Shown here piece by piece: positions 59,733 to 64,000 of a DNA stretch of 64,000 nt. A model generated the notes under the pieces. The model was not told the DNA's origin. It did no database searches and saw only the letters and a list, made by a program, of their open reading frames with translations. Location: NCBI GenBank assembly GCA_020080175.1, contig JAGHQL010000104.1, positions 26,019 to 90,018 on the forward strand. Reading direction: 5' to 3'. Made by a program: the position numbers and the translations under genes. Every line of letters starts with the position of its first letter. The first letter of the stretch is position 1. This stretch comes from Glutinoglossum americanum. Lineage: Eukaryota; Ascomycota; Geoglossomycetes; Geoglossales; Geoglossaceae.

Positions 59733-60596
59733 ATGGAGAATCCAGAAACTCTCATCGCCTCTGCCAAATACACCATTGGGCAGCTCAACGCCGCCAGTCC
59801 GGCCGTCCACTATCAATATGAGCAGCATGCCCGTGCAGCAACAAATTACGTAGACCGAAGCCAGCTCATGTACAATCCTGCCCGCCTGGACGAACAGGTC
59901 TGGGTAGTCGAAAGTCTACAAAGGTTCGCCCAGGGAAGTGGCGGTAGGCTCAAGGATGTGGCACTTTGGTGTGAGATGCAGTGGAACCGTGTTCTGCAAT
60001 ACCACGCAGAGAACCTAAATGCCCTTCAGGGTGAGTGTCATACATACGCCCCACCCTCACTTCACCCATACCCCCTAACACGGATGCTCCTTGCCACACT
60101 CCAGGCCTAGGAAATTCCTGGCTCTCTAGAGCTCAAGCACCACTAGCTCGGATCCGAGCTGCGGAGGCCTCCCACTCAGGCTCTAGTAGTAGCGATGACG
60201 AGGCGGAGGCAGAACGCTTGCGCCACACCCAGGATTACGTCGAGGCTAGAACACTGCTGTTGCCTGCTACAGAGTTTCTACGACGGGCTGTGAGCGCTGC
60301 CAGGATGACAGGAAGATTGACTGGGGGACTACTTGTCACGGTAAACTTCCCATCCGCCGATCTAAGGCATTGCTCCCAAACATACAGGAGCACAGCCAAA
60401 AACAACCAACAAGTCTCTTTGCCTATTCTTGAAGACTAAGACACAAACACAAACCCAGAGCGCGGAGGCGAGCATAGAACTCGGCAACGTCTCATACCGC
60501 TCGCAGTCCCTGCCTCACTTCGAAGACGCAGTTCGAAGCCTCCGTGAGGCCGAGGCAATCCCTAGTTTCCGGCTCTCAGACCGTTTGTCAGGGTGA
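59733..60596 (+). CDS. Unrecognised small helical protein, three exons
   Basis: Exons 59733-60030, 60105-60340 and 60441-60596 join in frame to 229 residues with GT-AG introns of 74 and 100 bp. The N-terminal part (ENPETLIASAKYTIGQLNAA, then VWVVESLQRFAQG, then LKDVALWCEMQWNRVLQYHAE) looks amphipathic-helical. A Ser-rich acidic stretch follows (SGSSSSDDEAEAE), then LLPATEFLRRAVSAARM and SIELGNVSYRSQSLPHFEDAVRSLREAEAIPSF. I recognise no family. The TGA at 60594-60596 overlaps a GTGAGC that could be a donor, so another exon downstream is possible. The phases agree through two introns, which supports coding. Confidence 0.6.
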
Positions 60597-62945
60597 GCAT
60601 CTTCCTTTTTCTCCCGATTGCCTTACCAGAGCGCCCAACGTCAAACCCCAACGCCTAATCAGCTACCCCTTCTTTCCCCTTCTTCGTTCAGCTCTTCGGT
60701 TCCTCTTTTTCGCTTTCGTCACTTGTTTACGTGGCGGATCCCATATGACGCCTAGCTACAAGGCCCCCCACCTTACAAACCATACAATACAGGCGAAAGG
60801 AGCCTATTCTAACCGAGAGTAACAGGTTTCTACGCAAATACGGGAGATACGTGTGAAAACTTACGTATCCAGATGGTTGGATGGCTGGCGCGGCTCTCTG
60901 TCGGTTGTTGGGTTTCACGGACATGCTTTGTTGAACCTTTTTAATGCGCTTACGTCTCTAGTCGGGGTACTTACGTTCATTATGACCTGCTTTTATATTT
61001 CCTCTCCTAAGACTAAACTGTACCAACTACCTTTTTTGGGCGGGAATTCCCTTGATTTTTTTCCACCCCCCGATGCGGGTTTTACGTTTACCATAGTCAA
61101 TTCAAATCACGAATCGGAAGACAGTCATGTTCATTTCAGCCTTACCCCCACCACCACCACCAGCCAAAACCAAGAAAAAGAAAAAAAATCCCACACTCGC
61201 TCTCTTCTGACAGATAAACGAAAAGCAGATCATCGATCGATTGATTAACTAACCAGCCCGGTAGCTGCCCCAGTAAGCTGAGTAACTAGATAAAACAGAC
61301 GATACCTTACACACAATCTAAGGTACCCTATGACCTGCATCCTAGTTACACCATATAGCACACAATCCCATACCATACCACCCCCCCCCGGGCCTCCAAA
61401 GAGCTAAGGTAAACGACCCATCGTCTATCTACCGCGATAGCAAATCTCCGTTTTGACCGTCAGCTGAGTAGGTGGGTCAATAGACCAATGGAATAGAATA
61501 TACGAGACCACCAACCCAGCCCGCCACTACGGAACAATAAAAACCCCACTTAAAACCACCGAGCAAACTCGCCACTCGACGCTCGACACCTTATTGCAAA
61601 AAGAACCTCAACGTTGGCCGGGTTGCCTGCGGGTAATCAGACACACGGACGGATAGATTGTCACGCCGAACAAACTTCCGGGCTTATTCCCTCATTCGAC
61701 CCGCATCCACCTCCGTGGAAGGACGTATCGTCCTAGGATTGCGCCTCTACGCGCGACAGGCGGCCGAACTGGTCGCCGCGCTCAGCATTCCACCCATGGC
61801 AATACATGTTGCTCTTCTCGTTCCCTGCGTAACTGGGACCGACAGGTCCCACCTCGGAGCGTTTTGTCCCCACCCTAGACCGAAAAAGTATCCGACTTGT
61901 CTCCTTCCAGATGCCGTTAGAACCACCGTCTCTTCCAAGGTTTGCTGCCTGCTGATCAGCTCTCCGCCCCGGAGGACCCTTCGCAGGGACGTTTCCCCCG
62001 CTCGGTTCTTGCCATGTCCAATGTCGCGGGGTGGCATGCTGGCACCTACGGATACCGCACAAGTAGGAGGTACCGGGGTACTACCTGGCTATCACATGAG
62101 GCTTTGAGCTTACGATAATTCTAGAGTTGTAAAACCCAGGGCTGTGGGTGAGTGGCGAACGATACAGATGGCTAGCCCTGCCTTACCGCGTACCCTTACC
62201 GTGGGCAACGACCCACGGACATCACTCGCCTACCTAGGTAAGCGATACCCGTGTGTCGATACCCTGATCTACCCACGCAAGGAGAGCAGTAAACCACCCG
62301 AGGCCACCGATTAGCCTCTCCCCCACCCCACCACCTGCACCCAGCCATAACCTAACGTTACAGCATCTCACATCACCTAAGCTCCCTAGCTACGGAACGC
62401 AAGAAACAAAATCTCACCTACCAAAAGCAGACATGGCAGGCCTCAGCTCCTTTGGCAGGTCACATGGCACGGCATCGCAACACGCATCAAAGAAACCCCC
62501 ACCCCCACCTCCCCAACGCTCAAGAAAAAAGAGAAACAAGAGACCAATGGAAAAATATCTCCTTTATATTTCTGCTACCTTAGTTATCCCCTCTTTTGCT
62601 CCCACCCGAGAAAAGGAGAACCGGCTACGAGCCTCATCCCATGGCCGTCCATGAAACTAACTATGATCCCTCAATTCGAGAAGATAGGTACGTAGTTTTA
62701 GGGAGAACAGGAATACTTTTTGCGTATCACGTATCGTGCAGGATACGGGAAGTAGTGTGAACAGCTAGCCATCAAAGGAAAGAACATATGCCAGGGTTTT
62801 TCGTGAAGGGGAGCGAGAGGGTTTTTATGGTCGGGGCTGTCCTTGGCATCCTTCTGAGCGAAAGTGCAGGAATGGGAGAAGAAGTAAAGAGACTGCTTAC
62901 CCCGCTGCGCAATGCGAATGACTTACTCAACCGACCAATAAACCC
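60597..62945. other. Intergenic, nothing recognised
   Basis: 2.3 kb. The 149-codon frame at 61658-62107 overlaps open frames on the other strand and has no family features. A C9-C10 run lies near 61381. It ends at the 3' end of the chromodomain gene. Confidence 0.5.
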
Positions 62946-64000
62946 TCAATTCGCAAGGGCCTTCGCGCTTCGGCGTCTCTTCCTCGCACCGCCTCCTTCC
63001 CCGTGGCCGTCGGCAGGAGACGCAGCCTCAGCCCTCTTAGCCCCCCTCACAGGAGCCGGCTCGCCTGCCGACGCACTCCCGCTTGTACCGCCAACTCCGC
63101 TAGGCTCCACAGCCACAGCCCTACCCTCTACCTCCTTCTCCTTCCCGTGCAAAGTCCCCCACTCTTCCTTAAACTGATCTGGAATCCCGCCCCCCCCCTC
63201 CCAACTATCATCCTCATCAGGATACTCCGCCCAATGGACCAAGTACTTCACCTCGCCCGCCTCAACCTTCTCGCCCCGTATCTTGCCAACAGTAAACATG
63301 TCTTTCTCCCTGCGACTCTTAGGCTTGAATTTTATGCCTAGGTCGATAAACACGCTAGTATCTTTGGTCAGATGCACAACCCCTCGTGATGGCATTTCAG
63401 CGATGGAGTGAATTGGAAGGAGGCGTGTGAGGGGGGTCCAAGGGGAGGCTACGGAGCTGGGAGGGAGTTTGAGTTTAACCAAGGGAGGGTCGGTGGAACC
63501 TCCTGGTGAGGGTTCAATGGGATTGCTAGTAGAGCGAGGAAGCTCCTGGACCTGGAACGGCCCATCCCAGATATCATCTTTGCTAAGCTTCGGAGCCGCG
63601 AGGTCTCTAAGACGAACTACCCAGTCACCTTTTTCGATTTGGAAGGCGAGTTGATAGTTAAGATGCATGAGAGGGCCCTTCTTGGGGGATACAAAGGCCT
63701 TCGACCCATGTTTTGACGCTTGCCGCAACGTTGGCCCTTGTGGGGTCTGCATCTCAGGGTTCGGTGCTTGCTGCGATACCGGCTCTTGGGGGGCTTGCAT
63801 TTCATGGCTTGGTGCCTGCTGCGATGCCGGCTCCTGGGGGCTTTGCATTTCATGGTTTGGTGCCCGCTGCGGTGCCAGCTCCTGGGGGTTTTGTGTTTCG
63901 TGGTTTGGTGCCTGCTGCGGTGCCGGCTCCTGGGGGTTTTGTGTTTCGTGGTTTGGTGCCTGCTGCGGTGCCGGCTCCTGGGGGTTTTGTGTTTCGTGGT
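62946..64000 (-). CDS. Chromodomain protein with integrase-like tail (5' end outside window)
   Basis: The minus-strand frame is open from the right edge to TGA 62948-62946. It contains, in order: a 16-residue Pro/Gln repeat (about 63716-64000), then GDWVVRLRDLAAPKLSKDDIWDGPFQVQEL and LVKLKLPPSS, which resemble the GPY/F module at the end of Ty3/Gypsy integrases, then a chromodomain (FTVGKIRGEKVEAGEVKYLV, HWAEYPDEDDSWEG) and a basic end (RKRRR). Chromoviruses carry exactly this order, using the chromodomain to target chromatin. Here the Pro/Gln repeat sits where the integrase core would be, within the part I can see, so it may be a domesticated or decayed piece. Upstream sequence would decide. 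No frame break is seen. Confidence 0.7.
   Translation of the reverse strand, partial: HETQNPQEPAPQQAPNHETQNPQEPAPQQAPNHETQNPQELAPQRAPNHEMQSPQEPASQQAPSHEMQAPQEPVSQQAPNPEMQTPQGPTLRQASKHGSKAFVSPKKGPLMHLNYQLAFQIEKGDWVVRLRDLAAPKLSKDDIWDGPFQVQELPRSTSNPIEPSPGGSTDPPLVKLKLPPSSVASPWTPLTRLLPIHSIAEMPSRGVVHLTKDTSVFIDLGIKFKPKSRREKDMFTVGKIRGEKVEAGEVKYLVHWAEYPDEDDSWEGGGGIPDQFKEEWGTLHGKEKEVEGRAVAVEPSGVGGTSGSASAGEPAPVRGAKRAEAASPADGHGEGGGARKRRRSAKALAN
63716..64000 (-). repeat. 48-bp coding minisatellite
   Basis: About six units of 48 bp encode a 16-residue repeat of the form EPAPQQAPNHETQNPQ. The units nearest the right edge are identical and the inner ones have diverged, so the array has grown recently at the outer end and continues beyond the window. 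Confidence 0.85.

Noticed and set aside
61658-62107. 149-codon plus-strand frame
   Set aside because: Open frames exist on the opposite strand over the same bases, and no domain or signal peptide is visible.

Overview
The window looks like nuclear DNA of a filamentous ascomycete (Pezizomycotina). Most genes are split by short introns of about 50-110 bp with GTRNGT-type donors, CTAAC/CTGAC-type branch sites and YAG acceptors. The gene families are typical of that group: NLR-like STAND proteins, a CFEM protein, WSC-domain proteins, a LaeA-like methyltransferase and a fungal long-chain alcohol oxidase. I cannot name a species. Exon models were built by hand from frame, splice signals and remembered family motifs; nearly all close in frame to a single protein.

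Layout. 1-14 kb is an accessory, immunity-like region. It holds the 3' end of an RBR ubiquitin ligase, a SesB-like hydrolase/NB-ARC/TPR STAND gene with an in-frame stop before its last TPR, a four-exon CFEM membrane protein, a broken 2EXR/F-box-like pseudogene, and a NACHT_N/NACHT/ankyrin STAND gene on the minus strand. 16-20.5 kb holds a LaeA-like methyltransferase with ten introns and, downstream on the same strand, an FAD monooxygenase; they may be a small secondary-metabolism pair. 23-31 kb holds a 1,713-residue secreted WSC protein and a CorA-like transporter. 31.6-34.1 kb is a complete Mutator-like element (91-bp inverted repeats, 8-bp target duplication) whose transposase is interrupted by a 294-bp solo LTR with its own 5-bp duplication.

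34.8-56 kb carries mostly housekeeping or metabolic genes: a secreted berberine-bridge-type FAD oxidase, a GMC long-chain alcohol oxidase, D-3-phosphoglycerate dehydrogenase (with a GC-AG intron), two C2H2 zinc-finger proteins, and the divergent pair BFR1/RPB5. Between the two oxidases lies a 3.5-kb stretch full of A/T homopolymers and microsatellites with a decayed inverted repeat. From 56 kb to the right edge the DNA is gene-poor: one small unrecognised three-exon gene and the C-terminal part of a chromodomain protein that resembles a retrotransposon integrase tail and carries a 48-bp coding minisatellite running off the window.

The best candidates for follow-up are the two STAND genes (one with a Cys in place of the hydrolase nucleophile Ser and a truncated TPR array), the methyltransferase/monooxygenase pair, the LTR-in-MULE nest, and the chromodomain/minisatellite gene.
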